Source: JAIQFV01 sp041494885 (GTDB lineage Bacteria; Acidobacteriota; Terriglobia; JAIQFV01). From it: a stretch of 64,000 bases of DNA. Position numbers and translations under genes: made by a program. Location: the NCBI GenBank assembly GCA_041494885.1, contig JBGQBO010000006.1, positions 1-64,000 on the forward strand. The letters are read 5' to 3'. Each line of letters starts with the position of its first letter. Position 1 is the first letter of the stretch. The notes beneath the pieces are model-generated. The model saw nothing but the letters and a program-made list of their open reading frames with translations, did no database searches and had not been told where the DNA came from. Positions 8,210-17,043 of this stretch are shown piece after piece.

Positions 8210-8221
8210 AATGAATTCCAA

Positions 8222-11200
8222 TCAGAATGTAATCTTCACCGCCAACTGCAAAATCCGTGGACCTGCAGTTGAAAGCGGTGTCCCGAAATTCGATTGCCGC
8301 ACGAGGGTCAACTGCCCCGCAAGGGTTTGTAATGACCACTGGGTCGTTCGCACGCTGTTGAAGTTCGTCCGATTGAAGATATTGAACCCTTCAAAAATAA
8401 ACTGCATCCGGGCCCGTTCGTGAATCGGAATCTCGCGAGTCACGCGCGGATCCAGGGAGACGAAATTCGGGAGGGTAAAGGTATCTCGACCCACCCCGGG
8501 GAAGCGATCGGTCTGCTGATTCGAATCCCCGTTCAAATCCCCACCCCCCACCTTCCCGGTGTAGGGTTGGCCGGACTGCGCCGTCAATATGGCGCTGAGC
8601 GACCACCCACCGGCTAAGGCTCGAGCGAAGGGGTTTGCCAAACCCTTCGCATAGTTGCTCAAATTCCAAACCCCGCTGACCACGAACCGATGCCGCTGGT
8701 CATTGATTCCGAGCGCCCGATCCGAACGGACATCAAAAGCATTGAAGATCTGCTTCCCGTCATCCCCGCTGCTAAACGGAACGACCGATGTGGCGTCGGG
8801 GACATCATCGATGACTTTACTGAACGTATAGGAGGCCATGAGCTGATAGTTTCGCGAGAATCGCTTGTTCAGCGACACGCTCATCCCATGGTAGATGGAA
8901 TTGGCATCACTCTCAAAAGTCGCAATGCGGAGAAAGTGGCTAAGCGGCCTGGGACTGGAAAAGAAGGGAAAGGCCACTGGCGTTCCGTCGGAGGTCGGCA
9001 GCGTCCGGAGCGTCGGCGGCGCCAGGTTGCGATCAATGGTGCGCTGCAACTTGACACCCCGAACACCCAGATAGGAGACCGTGAGGGAGGTATCTTTCAT
9101 GATCTCATACTCAATACCGAAACTTCCCTGCTGGACATACGGCTGCACATAATCCTTAGAAAAAGCAAAGATGGTCGGAGCAGGAAGGACGGCACCCGTA
9201 GGAATCGCCGAGAGAATGTTTGGATAAGTGGGAACACTGGCGCCGCGGAAAGTCAGGGTTTGAACGTTGATCCCATTATTGGAGTGGGCCGTCCCCACCA
9301 TGATCGATGGCGTGCGTCCATAGAAAATACCGTATCCCCCGCGCACCACCAGCTTGTCCGACCCCTTGGGTTTCCAAGCAAATCCAAATCGGGGACCAAA
9401 GTTGTTCTTGTCGGTGTTCAGAACACTGGTATCAATCCCCGCCGCGGCCAATTGTGGATCCGCATTCTTGGTGGGAGGTTGATTGAAATCCTGGATGTCG
9501 TAGCGCAATCCAAAATTCAACGTCAGATTGGAAGCGACATGAAATTCATCTTGAACGAACCATCCCAATTCCCAGAAATCCGGGAAGGTGAAAGGGCCGG
9601 TCGTCCCACTGCCGGGAAATGCCTGAACGAATTGCTCTCCTGTCCCGTTTGGAACCCCGCCGGCAAAGCTGGCCAGGCTGTTGAACGTGTACGCGCCGAA
9701 AAAGTTACCGGGAAAAAAGTTGAGGATGCGGTCGATGTTGACATCGATGCCCACTTTGAGGTTATGGCGGCCAAAGGTGTGCGCCACATTGTCAACAAAC
9801 TGAACTCGCTTTATCGTCGTTTCCCGCGGGCTAAAGGAATTCCGGCCAATGGTCAAGACCGTTTGTCCCCCTTGATTGATTACCGCTTCGGGGTTGTCGC
9901 TGTTGGCCAGGCCCGGCTCTTTGTCCCGGGCAAACTGGAAACGGGCCTCATTCACGGTGTTTTTCCAGAGGACCGAGGTGAGAGTCGCACTCACGGTGTC
10001 AGTGAAAACGTTGGAAGCTCCGGTATGTTGAGACGAGTTCTGAGCCCCGCCGTTCTCAAAGCCCTCGCCCTTGAATCTCTGGTGGTTGAATCGGCCCGTC
10101 AGGTGGTTGTTGGCCGTCAGATACCAATCCACCTTTCCCAAAAACACATCCTGGTTTTGGGTCCGGTTCCAACTGTTGGCCAGGGGAGTGAGAAGAGCAA
10201 GGCCTCGCTGCGTCGCGGCATCGGTCGGAAAAGGTTGTTTTCCACCCAGAAACACAACGTTGGGCGTTGTGTTCCGCTGCCCATCGTAGTCAAAAAAGAA
10301 AAACGCTTTGTTTTTCACAATGGGGCCGCCGATATTGCCCCCAAACTGGTTGAAATGGAACGGTGACTTGGGGCGATTCAGCGAGTTGTTGAAAAAATCG
10401 TTGGCATTGAGCGATTTGTCGCGATAAAACTCAAAAACGGTTCCGTGGAATCCGTTGGTCCCGGATTTCGTGACCACGTTGATCACGGCGCCGCCCGCGC
10501 GACCGAACTCCGCGGAATAAGAATTCGAATTCACCTGAAATTCCTTGACCGAATCTTCGCTGAATTGATAAGGAGCGCGGCCGGATCCGGTGCGCCCCAG
10601 GGTCTGGCCAAAAAAAGTGTTGTTATTGTCAGTCCCATCAATCTGGAGACTGTTCAATGTCCCGCGTTGCCCGGCGAAACTGATATCGCCGAGGCGGTTA
10701 TCCCGCGTCACCCCGGGGGTGAGTAGAACGAAATCGATGAAGTTGCGTCCATTCACCGGCAGGTCGGCGATGGACACCTCATTGACAGTGTTCGACACAC
10801 TGCTTCGCGTGGTCTCCACCACCGGCGCCTGCTCTGTGACCGTGATGGTTTGTTTGGTGCCCGCCACCGCAGCAGTGAAATTAACGGTCAGCACTTGACC
10901 CACAGTCAATTTGACCGAAGGCGCTTTTGCAGGATTGAAACCGGAGGCTTGAACTGTGACTTCATACTCGCCCACAGGAAGCGCCGGGATGCGGTAGTAT
11001 CCTGTGGAGTCAGTGGTCATGGAACGAGTCAACCCGGTCGCCAAATTTCTTGCAGTCACCTGGGCGCCGGGTACCACGGCACCCGACTGGTCCGTGACAC
11101 TCCCTTCAATGGCGCCCCCGGTGGCTTCCGTTTGTGCAAACGCAGGACCGCTGCTCACTGCGGTCAAAAGGAGAAGCGCAATCACACCACAGAAAATTAT

Positions 11201-11227
11201 GCGTAGAGGTTCAGAGAACCTTGACAT
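8222..11227 (-). CDS. Oar-like TonB-dependent receptor (2)
   Basis: A 1001-residue outer-membrane receptor of the same family as its neighbours. It shows a signal peptide (to about residue 31, GPAFAQ), a carboxypeptidase-regulatory-like domain (IEGSVTDQSGAVVPGAQVTA), a plug with DLPVNGRNFIDFVLLTPGV, QIDGTDNNN and SAEFGRAGGAVINVVTKSG, and a barrel ending LAVKITF. The C-terminal part has the repeated family motif FEGFNIFNRTNFNSV. It is convergent with receptor 1 and divergent from receptor 3; its N-terminal domain looks closer to receptor 3 (shared GSVTDQSGAV) than to receptor 1. An AGGAGG ribosome-binding site lies about 9 bases before the ATG. The ligand is unknown. Confidence 0.93.
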   Translation of the reverse strand: MSRFSEPLRIIFCGVIALLLLTAVSSGPAFAQTEATGGAIEGSVTDQSGAVVPGAQVTARNLATGLTRSMTTDSTGYYRIPALPVGEYEVTVQASGFNPAKAPSVKLTVGQVLTVNFTAAVAGTKQTITVTEQAPVVETTRSSVSNTVNEVSIADLPVNGRNFIDFVLLTPGVTRDNRLGDISFAGQRGTLNSLQIDGTDNNNTFFGQTLGRTGSGRAPYQFSEDSVKEFQVNSNSYSAEFGRAGGAVINVVTKSGTNGFHGTVFEFYRDKSLNANDFFNNSLNRPKSPFHFNQFGGNIGGPIVKNKAFFFFDYDGQRNTTPNVVFLGGKQPFPTDAATQRGLALLTPLANSWNRTQNQDVFLGKVDWYLTANNHLTGRFNHQRFKGEGFENGGAQNSSQHTGASNVFTDTVSATLTSVLWKNTVNEARFQFARDKEPGLANSDNPEAVINQGGQTVLTIGRNSFSPRETTIKRVQFVDNVAHTFGRHNLKVGIDVNIDRILNFFPGNFFGAYTFNSLASFAGGVPNGTGEQFVQAFPGSGTTGPFTFPDFWELGWFVQDEFHVASNLTLNFGLRYDIQDFNQPPTKNADPQLAAAGIDTSVLNTDKNNFGPRFGFAWKPKGSDKLVVRGGYGIFYGRTPSIMVGTAHSNNGINVQTLTFRGASVPTYPNILSAIPTGAVLPAPTIFAFSKDYVQPYVQQGSFGIEYEIMKDTSLTVSYLGVRGVKLQRTIDRNLAPPTLRTLPTSDGTPVAFPFFSSPRPLSHFLRIATFESDANSIYHGMSVSLNKRFSRNYQLMASYTFSKVIDDVPDATSVVPFSSGDDGKQIFNAFDVRSDRALGINDQRHRFVVSGVWNLSNYAKGLANPFARALAGGWSLSAILTAQSGQPYTGKVGGGDLNGDSNQQTDRFPGVGRDTFTLPNFVSLDPRVTREIPIHERARMQFIFEGFNIFNRTNFNSVRTTQWSLQTLAGQLTLVRQSNFGTPLSTAGPRILQLAVKITF

Positions 11228-11956
11228 AGTCGGTGCCTCCTGTGCATAGGGTGAAAGATATGTTTTTGTTTTTGTGGGAACAAACTAGATCAAACTCGTA
11301 ATCAACTAACCCGAACAACACAACCCTGAGATCGTCTGCCCCATTCCTCATCTTGGGAACCTACAACCCATCTTCTTGATTGACCCGGAATCGTTGCCGA
11401 AAAAGTAGCGGAACTGGTGAGAATTATCAAGGGGTTTTTTAGGACAAACTCAACGATTAGAAGTGGTGATGAAATTCAAGAGTGGACCGGAACAGGCTCA
11501 AGCAAGAAAGCCAGAATTTCCTCTTCCTCAGTCTTGTGAGGCCATCTTCATCACGAACAAGGGAAGAACCAAGGAAGAGGGGGCCCCATACTGTATATAG
11601 CCACTTTGTTCGAAGGGCTTCAAGCTGTTGTGGCTATCCTCCAGCTTCCAGAATCCATAATCGTCTTCCAAAAGTTGGAATTTAAATCAAATTGACCCTC
11701 AAGTGACCATCGATACAACGCTGTAACTATTGAAGCTTCAGAAGTTATTAAAAACATAGATTTTATATGATTTGGCCTCCCAGATGCTGACCATTAAAGC
11801 GTAGGCTCAGGTAGAACTTTCCCTTGCGAGCCAATGCAATTCTCAATCCCATTTCTAGACACCTGAAACCGGCGGTGGAACCTATATAAGACCGGTTAAA
11901 CGTGTGAGATCCAAGAAAGACCTAATAGTCAATCCTCAAAAAAAAGGAGTTAAGAA
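11228..11956. other. Divergent intergenic region between two TonB receptors
   Basis: This 729-base spacer is visibly more AT-rich than its surroundings, above all at about 11690-11960. It holds no gene I can support and must contain promoters for both flanking receptors. A TATATA at about 11884 and the AAAGGAG ribosome-binding site before 11957 are the only clear plus-strand signals; no confident -35/-10 pair was found for either gene. No riboswitch or Fur-like box was recognised. Confidence 0.4.
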
Positions 11957-14900
11957 ATGAAGAAGAGGCTTTTGTTTTGCGCCCTGGTTCTAGTTTTCGC
12001 GGGCCTGACGACGACCCTGGTTTGGGCACAAGGACAAGGCACGGGATCGATCGAAGGTTCTGTGACTGACCAGTCGGGCGCTGTCATTCCCGGAGTTAAA
12101 ATCATAATCCAGAATTTAGGGACCAATGCAACGCGCGAGTTGCTGACGGATGCCGCGGGGCATTATCGAGCGGACCTTATGGCTTCGGGCGAATACTCCG
12201 TGACCGCGACCCAATCCGGATTTGCGACCGTCAAGATTGAGAAGTTGTCGGTATTCGTCGGTTCTTTGAGTTCCGGCGATCTGCATATGGCTGTCGCTGG
12301 CTCCCAACAAACGGTAGAGGTCACCGCCGAAACTCCCCTCGCCGATCCGGAGCGCATCGCTCTGTCTTCTTCCGTGGGGGAGCGGGCCATTGAGGATCTT
12401 CCCATTGATGGCCGCCGATGGTCCAATTTTGTCCTTTTGACCCCCGGGGTCAACCCCGACGGAACGTTTGGATTGATCAGTTATCGGGGTATTTCGGGAC
12501 TCTATAACAACAACACCATCGATGGAGCTGATGATAATCAAGCGTTCTTTTCGGAAGCCAACGGTCGTACTCGAACGCCCTATGCTGTGAGCCAAGCCAG
12601 TGTCAAGGAATTCCAGGTGGGCCTCAGCAATTACTCGGCTGAGTTTGGCCGGGCGGCGGGAGGGACTGTTAACGCGATAACAAAGTCGGGAAGCAATGAA
12701 ATTCATGGCGAAGGGTTTTACTTTTTGCGCGATAAGTCTTTCATCGCCATGGACCCCTTCATCAAGGCTTCGGGCAAACCCAAGCCGGATGAAAGGCGCC
12801 AGCAATTCGGCGGCTCTGTTGGTGGACCGCTCATCAAGGACAAACTGTTTTTCTTCGGCAACTACGACGAGCAGCTTCGTAACTTTCCAATTACCACGCT
12901 CCCCCCGGGGATTAGCCAATTCAGCGCCACGTCCTGTGCAACCGCACCGGGCTGTGCGGCGACGGTGGCATTCCTGAACTCGCAGGTCGGCACCTTCCCG
13001 CGTCAGGGAAACAATTACATTTTCCTGACGAAGTTCGACTGGCTCGTCAATAAGAACAATACCCTGACCGGCGAGTACAATTTCCACAAGTGGCATTCCC
13101 CCAATGGTATTCAAACCGCCGCGACGGTCACAGTTTCTCCTTCTGCTAACGGCAGTGACGATGTCCGGACGGATCTCTTTACCGCCCGATTGACGTCTGT
13201 GTTAAGCGGCAGCACGGTCAACGAATTTCGGTTCCAGTGGGGACGCGATTTCGAGTTCGAGTTTCCCAATGCCCCTGGGCCCAGTGTCAGCTTCACCAAC
13301 GGCATCAGCTTTGGCATGCCGAACTTTCTGCCACGCGCAGCCTTTCCCAATGAGAAAAAAATCCAGTTTGCCGACAACTATTCCTTTATCCACGGGAATC
13401 ACTCCTTCAAAGCGGGAGTGGACATCGTCCGTTATAACGAGCTGCTGATCAACCTGTTCAGCGGCGGTGGCGTTTACAGCTATTCGAGCCTGACCAACCT
13501 CGCTAATGATTGCCCCGCCCAGGCCAGTGGGTGTGTTCCCTTGAGCAGTGGGGCCACCACCGGGAAGCATTACACCAGTTTCACTCAAGCCTTCGACCTG
13601 ACGGGTCAAAGCGGAAAAACCCAGTTTTCCACGACGAACTATAATTTCTATTTTCAGGATAACTGGCGGGTCCGCTCCAATTTCACGATGTATCTCGGGG
13701 TGCGGTATGAGCTTCAGCATTTGCCAAAGCCGGGCAGCGCAAATCCACTCGTTCCGCTTACCGGGCAAATCAATCAGGACAGTAACAATTGGGCCCCGCG
13801 GATCGGGTTCTCGTGGGATCTTTCGGGCAACCACCGGACGGTGGTGCGAGGCGGCTATGGCATTTACTACGGTCTGACATCAAGTAGCGCCGTCTCCAGT
13901 TCGTTGACTAACAATGGGTTGATCCAAGCAAGCTTTACGCTGTTCCCCAACTCGGCGGGAGCTCCGGTGTTTCCCAATGTACTTTCCGCACCGCCTGCGT
14001 CTGCCGGAAGTCTCACCTTCAATTTCTTCTCCCCGGATTTCGTTCGCCCGATCATCCACTCCGCCGATCTGGCTGTGGAACATGAGTTTGGAAACGGTGT
14101 GACTGTTTCCGGAACTTATCTGTTCAGTCGCGGCCAGCGTCTCCCGCTCTTTAACGATGTCAACCTGCCGGTCCCCACGGGGACAGTGACCTATAAACTG
14201 CCCGATGGTTCGGCACAGGGTCCGTTCCCCCTCTATTTGGGTAACCGGCCGAACTCAGCAGTGGGGGCAGAAATCGTGGCCCAGAGTACCGTGAACACGG
14301 CTTATCACGGTTTTGTGCTGGCCGTGAACAAACGGTTCAGCCGTGGAGTTCAGTTCCAGTCGAACTTCACCCTTTCGAAGGCGATTGATAACGGACAGAA
14401 CTCGACCACCTTCTTCTCCGGGTTTGCGAACCCGTTTGACCCCAACAATCTGGCTGCAGAGAAAGGTCTCTCTTCGCTGGATGTCCGGAAACGCTGGGTA
14501 TCGAGTTTCCTCCTGTCGCCTTCGGTGAATCGCCTCACAGACAATTCCGTGGCGCACGCCTTCTTCAACGATTGGCAGTTTGGAGGAATCCTTACCTTTG
14601 CCGATGGTCATCCTCTGACACCCACGATCAGTGGGGGGATCTCCCTCTCGCCGTCAGTCTCAGCTGCCGCAGGTGGGCCGACCAGCACAGGTTCCACCAA
14701 CGGATCAAACGCCAGTCTGCGGGTGCCCTTTGAATCCTCTGGCTCCTTTACTTCCACTGGACAAGCGACGGTGGATCTCCGGTTTGCGCGCAACTTCAAA
14801 ATCACGGAGAGGGCCAAGTTTCAATTCATTTGGGAAGGATTTAATATTTTCAATCGAACCAACTTCACTGCCTTCACAGTGACTCAATTTCGTGCGGGCA

Positions 14901-15040
14901 CCTCAACGCTTGCCGGCAAGAACCTCACCCTCAATTTGCTGGCGCCTAATGCAACCTCGCCGTTCCTGGGACCGACTGCTGCCAGCAGTTTCTTTGGCGG
15001 TGCGCGTGAGTTCCAGCTCGGTTTGAAGTTCATCTGGTAG
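11957..15040 (+). CDS. Oar-like TonB-dependent receptor (3)
   Basis: A 1027-residue outer-membrane receptor. It has a signal peptide (to about residue 25, LVWAQ), a carboxypeptidase-regulatory-like domain (IEGSVTDQSGAVIPGVKI), a plug with DLPIDGRRWSNFVLLTPGV, TIDGADDNQ and SAEFGRAAGGTVNAITKSG, and a barrel with IWEGFNIFNRTNF near the end and the C-terminus GLKFIW. Residues SCATAPGCAATV (about 330) and NDCPAQASGCVPL add Cys pairs in extracellular-loop-like regions, which the other two receptors lack in this form. The ribosome-binding site AAAGGAG precedes the ATG. A terminator follows. It is likely transcribed apart from the downstream VWFA genes; the substrate is unknown. Confidence 0.93.
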   Translation: MKKRLLFCALVLVFAGLTTTLVWAQGQGTGSIEGSVTDQSGAVIPGVKIIIQNLGTNATRELLTDAAGHYRADLMASGEYSVTATQSGFATVKIEKLSVFVGSLSSGDLHMAVAGSQQTVEVTAETPLADPERIALSSSVGERAIEDLPIDGRRWSNFVLLTPGVNPDGTFGLISYRGISGLYNNNTIDGADDNQAFFSEANGRTRTPYAVSQASVKEFQVGLSNYSAEFGRAAGGTVNAITKSGSNEIHGEGFYFLRDKSFIAMDPFIKASGKPKPDERRQQFGGSVGGPLIKDKLFFFGNYDEQLRNFPITTLPPGISQFSATSCATAPGCAATVAFLNSQVGTFPRQGNNYIFLTKFDWLVNKNNTLTGEYNFHKWHSPNGIQTAATVTVSPSANGSDDVRTDLFTARLTSVLSGSTVNEFRFQWGRDFEFEFPNAPGPSVSFTNGISFGMPNFLPRAAFPNEKKIQFADNYSFIHGNHSFKAGVDIVRYNELLINLFSGGGVYSYSSLTNLANDCPAQASGCVPLSSGATTGKHYTSFTQAFDLTGQSGKTQFSTTNYNFYFQDNWRVRSNFTMYLGVRYELQHLPKPGSANPLVPLTGQINQDSNNWAPRIGFSWDLSGNHRTVVRGGYGIYYGLTSSSAVSSSLTNNGLIQASFTLFPNSAGAPVFPNVLSAPPASAGSLTFNFFSPDFVRPIIHSADLAVEHEFGNGVTVSGTYLFSRGQRLPLFNDVNLPVPTGTVTYKLPDGSAQGPFPLYLGNRPNSAVGAEIVAQSTVNTAYHGFVLAVNKRFSRGVQFQSNFTLSKAIDNGQNSTTFFSGFANPFDPNNLAAEKGLSSLDVRKRWVSSFLLSPSVNRLTDNSVAHAFFNDWQFGGILTFADGHPLTPTISGGISLSPSVSAAAGGPTSTGSTNGSNASLRVPFESSGSFTSTGQATVDLRFARNFKITERAKFQFIWEGFNIFNRTNFTAFTVTQFRAGTSTLAGKNLTLNLLAPNATSPFLGPTAASSFFGGAREFQLGLKFIW

Positions 15041-15069
15041 TAACGAATTAATTCGTTACTACATTTTAG

Positions 15070-15106
15070 GCAGGAAGGGTAGCAAGTCCCTTCCTGCTTT
15101 TTTGTT
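15070..15106 (+). terminator. Terminator after TonB receptor 3
   Basis: The stem GCAGGAAGGG pairs with CCCTTCCTGC around an 8-base loop and is followed by TTTTTTGTTT. A second smaller palindrome, TAACGAATTAATTCGTTA, sits at 15041-15058 directly after the stop codon. Confidence 0.88.
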
Positions 15107-15254
15107 TAGAGAAAAACGCTCAGGCTCTCGCAAAGAGCGATCCTGGGAGCCTACAAGATGTTTCACCTTACACTAACAGTTCAGGTTGCATTTTCACTGA
15201 AGCAAGCATAGAATCCCGTTCTACCCTCTGGTTAAATATTCAACAGGCGTTAAC

Positions 15255-16988
15255 ATGGCACCGGCATCAACCAACAGAAGCAGTGCCACATTCACACAAG
15301 CCTTGGCTTGGGGGTTGATCCTCCTTCTCACGAGTTCTTTTGCCGACAGCAAGAAAGCGAAGCCCGCGACAGACACTCCAGACGCAGCCGGCAAATTCAA
15401 GGTAGCCGTAGATCTGGTCTCGGTCAATGCCACGGTGACTGACAAAAAAGGCAATCCCATAACGCAACTCACCCAGAATGACTTCCAGGTCCTGGAGGAG
15501 GGCACCCCTCAAACGATTACCGTTTTCCGTGTGCAAGCGGCCCCCGGGGCTGTGGTTGCCGGCTCCACCCCGGAGGGAAGCACGTCGGCCACAGACGGCG
15601 TTCATCTCCTTTCTCGAAAAGTCATCTTCTTTGTCGATGACTACCACCTGGATTTTGAAACACTGTCGCGCTTGAAAAAGGCGGGTGAGAGTTTTATTGA
15701 GACCGGGCTCGCTCCCACGGACATGGTGGCTTTAATCACTGCCTCCGGCAAGAACTCCACGGAGTTCACCAAGTACCGCGAGTACGTAGTGGCCAGCCTG
15801 AAGAACGTATTTCCCATCGAAACCTTGCACCACCAGAACATGAATTGTCCTCCCCTCACGGATTATCAGGCTTATCTCATCAGCGCCCAGGAAGAACATG
15901 CGGGAGACGCCTTCGACGTCGCTGTGAATGATACGATTCATTGCGCCAGCTTGGAGAGCATACCGAATGCTGCCGACATTGCTGCAAACATGGTCAAGTC
16001 CACCGCTCGGATGAGGGGTTCCGAGATCACAGAGGACTCCCGCCGGACCCTTTACGCCTTACAGGCGCTGGCAAGGCGACTGCGCGCCATTGAAGGGCAG
16101 AAGGTCCTGGTGCTCCTCTCCGGTGGATTGCTGACTCACGAGATCATCACGCAACTGCAGGACGCCATCGATGCTGCGATTCGCGCCAATACCCTCATTT
16201 ACTCGATTGATGCGGCTGGCCTGGTCGCCACTCCGCCCGGCGGCGACGCTTCCAGTTCTCTTCCCGTTTCACCTCAAGCGGCCACGGTGCGACCGCGGCT
16301 TGAAACCGAGGAGCGATTAGCCAAAGAGGATGCCCTCAACGCCCTCGCGGCCGACACGGGCGGGGTCTTCTTGAAGAACAGTAACGATCTCCTGGGACAG
16401 ATGAAGTCCGCCGTCAACCGGACCCGGGTGAGTTACCTAATCGGCTACTATTCCACCAACACGAAGCGGGATGGGAGCTTCCGAAAAATCGCTGTCAAGG
16501 TGAACCAACCTGGCCTCGTGGTCTCGGCGCGCAAGGGTTATTTCGCCCCCAAGGGAGAGGCGGGGTTTGAGATGGCCAAGAACGAAGACATACAAGAGGC
16601 CTTGCGGAATGCCGAAGACATGAAGGAAATTCCGGTCACCGTGGGGTACAACGTCACCCATCCGGATTCTACTCACACCCTGCTCGCCATCCAGACGCGA
16701 ATTGACGTGCGCAAGATTCACTTCCAGAAGCGGGAAAACCGCAACCGAAATATTTTTACAATTGTCACGGTGGTCTATGACTCCAATGACCGCTACATCG
16801 AAGGCAAGGAAACGAGGATCGACTTCAACCTGACGGATCCAAGTTACAAGAATGTCATGGAGGAAGGATTGCACGCGCAGGCGAGTTTTCGATTGGAGCC
16901 GGGAAACTACAGGCTCAAGACGGTGGTGCGCGAGGCTGGGGAGACAAAACTCGGCAGCGCCACCAAAACCATCGAGATTATGAACTGA
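15255..16988 (+). CDS. VWFA-related exported protein (TIGR03436-like) 1
   Basis: A 577-residue protein of the VWFA-related group typical of Acidobacteriota. A hydrophobic N-terminal segment (about 15-31, LAWGLILLLTSSFA) suggests export. Then come a short conserved domain, VNATVTDKKGNPITQLTQNDF ending in a VLEEG motif (about 55-80), and a degenerate von Willebrand A fold that starts KVIFFVDDYHLDF (about 120). Its MIDAS-like site keeps only part of the DxSxS pattern, so metal binding is doubtful. The C-terminal half has the family segment SYLIGYYSTN then FRKIAVKV and ARKGYFAP. No ribosome-binding site is obvious before the chosen ATG. The next gene is a paralogue 55 bases on, so the two probably form an operon. 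The function of the family is not established. Confidence 0.85.
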   Translation: MAPASTNRSSATFTQALAWGLILLLTSSFADSKKAKPATDTPDAAGKFKVAVDLVSVNATVTDKKGNPITQLTQNDFQVLEEGTPQTITVFRVQAAPGAVVAGSTPEGSTSATDGVHLLSRKVIFFVDDYHLDFETLSRLKKAGESFIETGLAPTDMVALITASGKNSTEFTKYREYVVASLKNVFPIETLHHQNMNCPPLTDYQAYLISAQEEHAGDAFDVAVNDTIHCASLESIPNAADIAANMVKSTARMRGSEITEDSRRTLYALQALARRLRAIEGQKVLVLLSGGLLTHEIITQLQDAIDAAIRANTLIYSIDAAGLVATPPGGDASSSLPVSPQAATVRPRLETEERLAKEDALNALAADTGGVFLKNSNDLLGQMKSAVNRTRVSYLIGYYSTNTKRDGSFRKIAVKVNQPGLVVSARKGYFAPKGEAGFEMAKNEDIQEALRNAEDMKEIPVTVGYNVTHPDSTHTLLAIQTRIDVRKIHFQKRENRNRNIFTIVTVVYDSNDRYIEGKETRIDFNLTDPSYKNVMEEGLHAQASFRLEPGNYRLKTVVREAGETKLGSATKTIEIMN

Positions 16989-17043
16989 GCCGTTCGACTG
17001 GCAGGGATCTCCTGTCAGGGTACTGAGGAGGGGAGAGAAATTC

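Noticed and set aside
8690..10366. 558-codon open frame on the plus strand inside the minus-strand TonB receptor gene
   Set aside because: It is wholly antisense to a well-supported receptor, has no domain-like motifs, and its composition follows from codon bias on the other strand.
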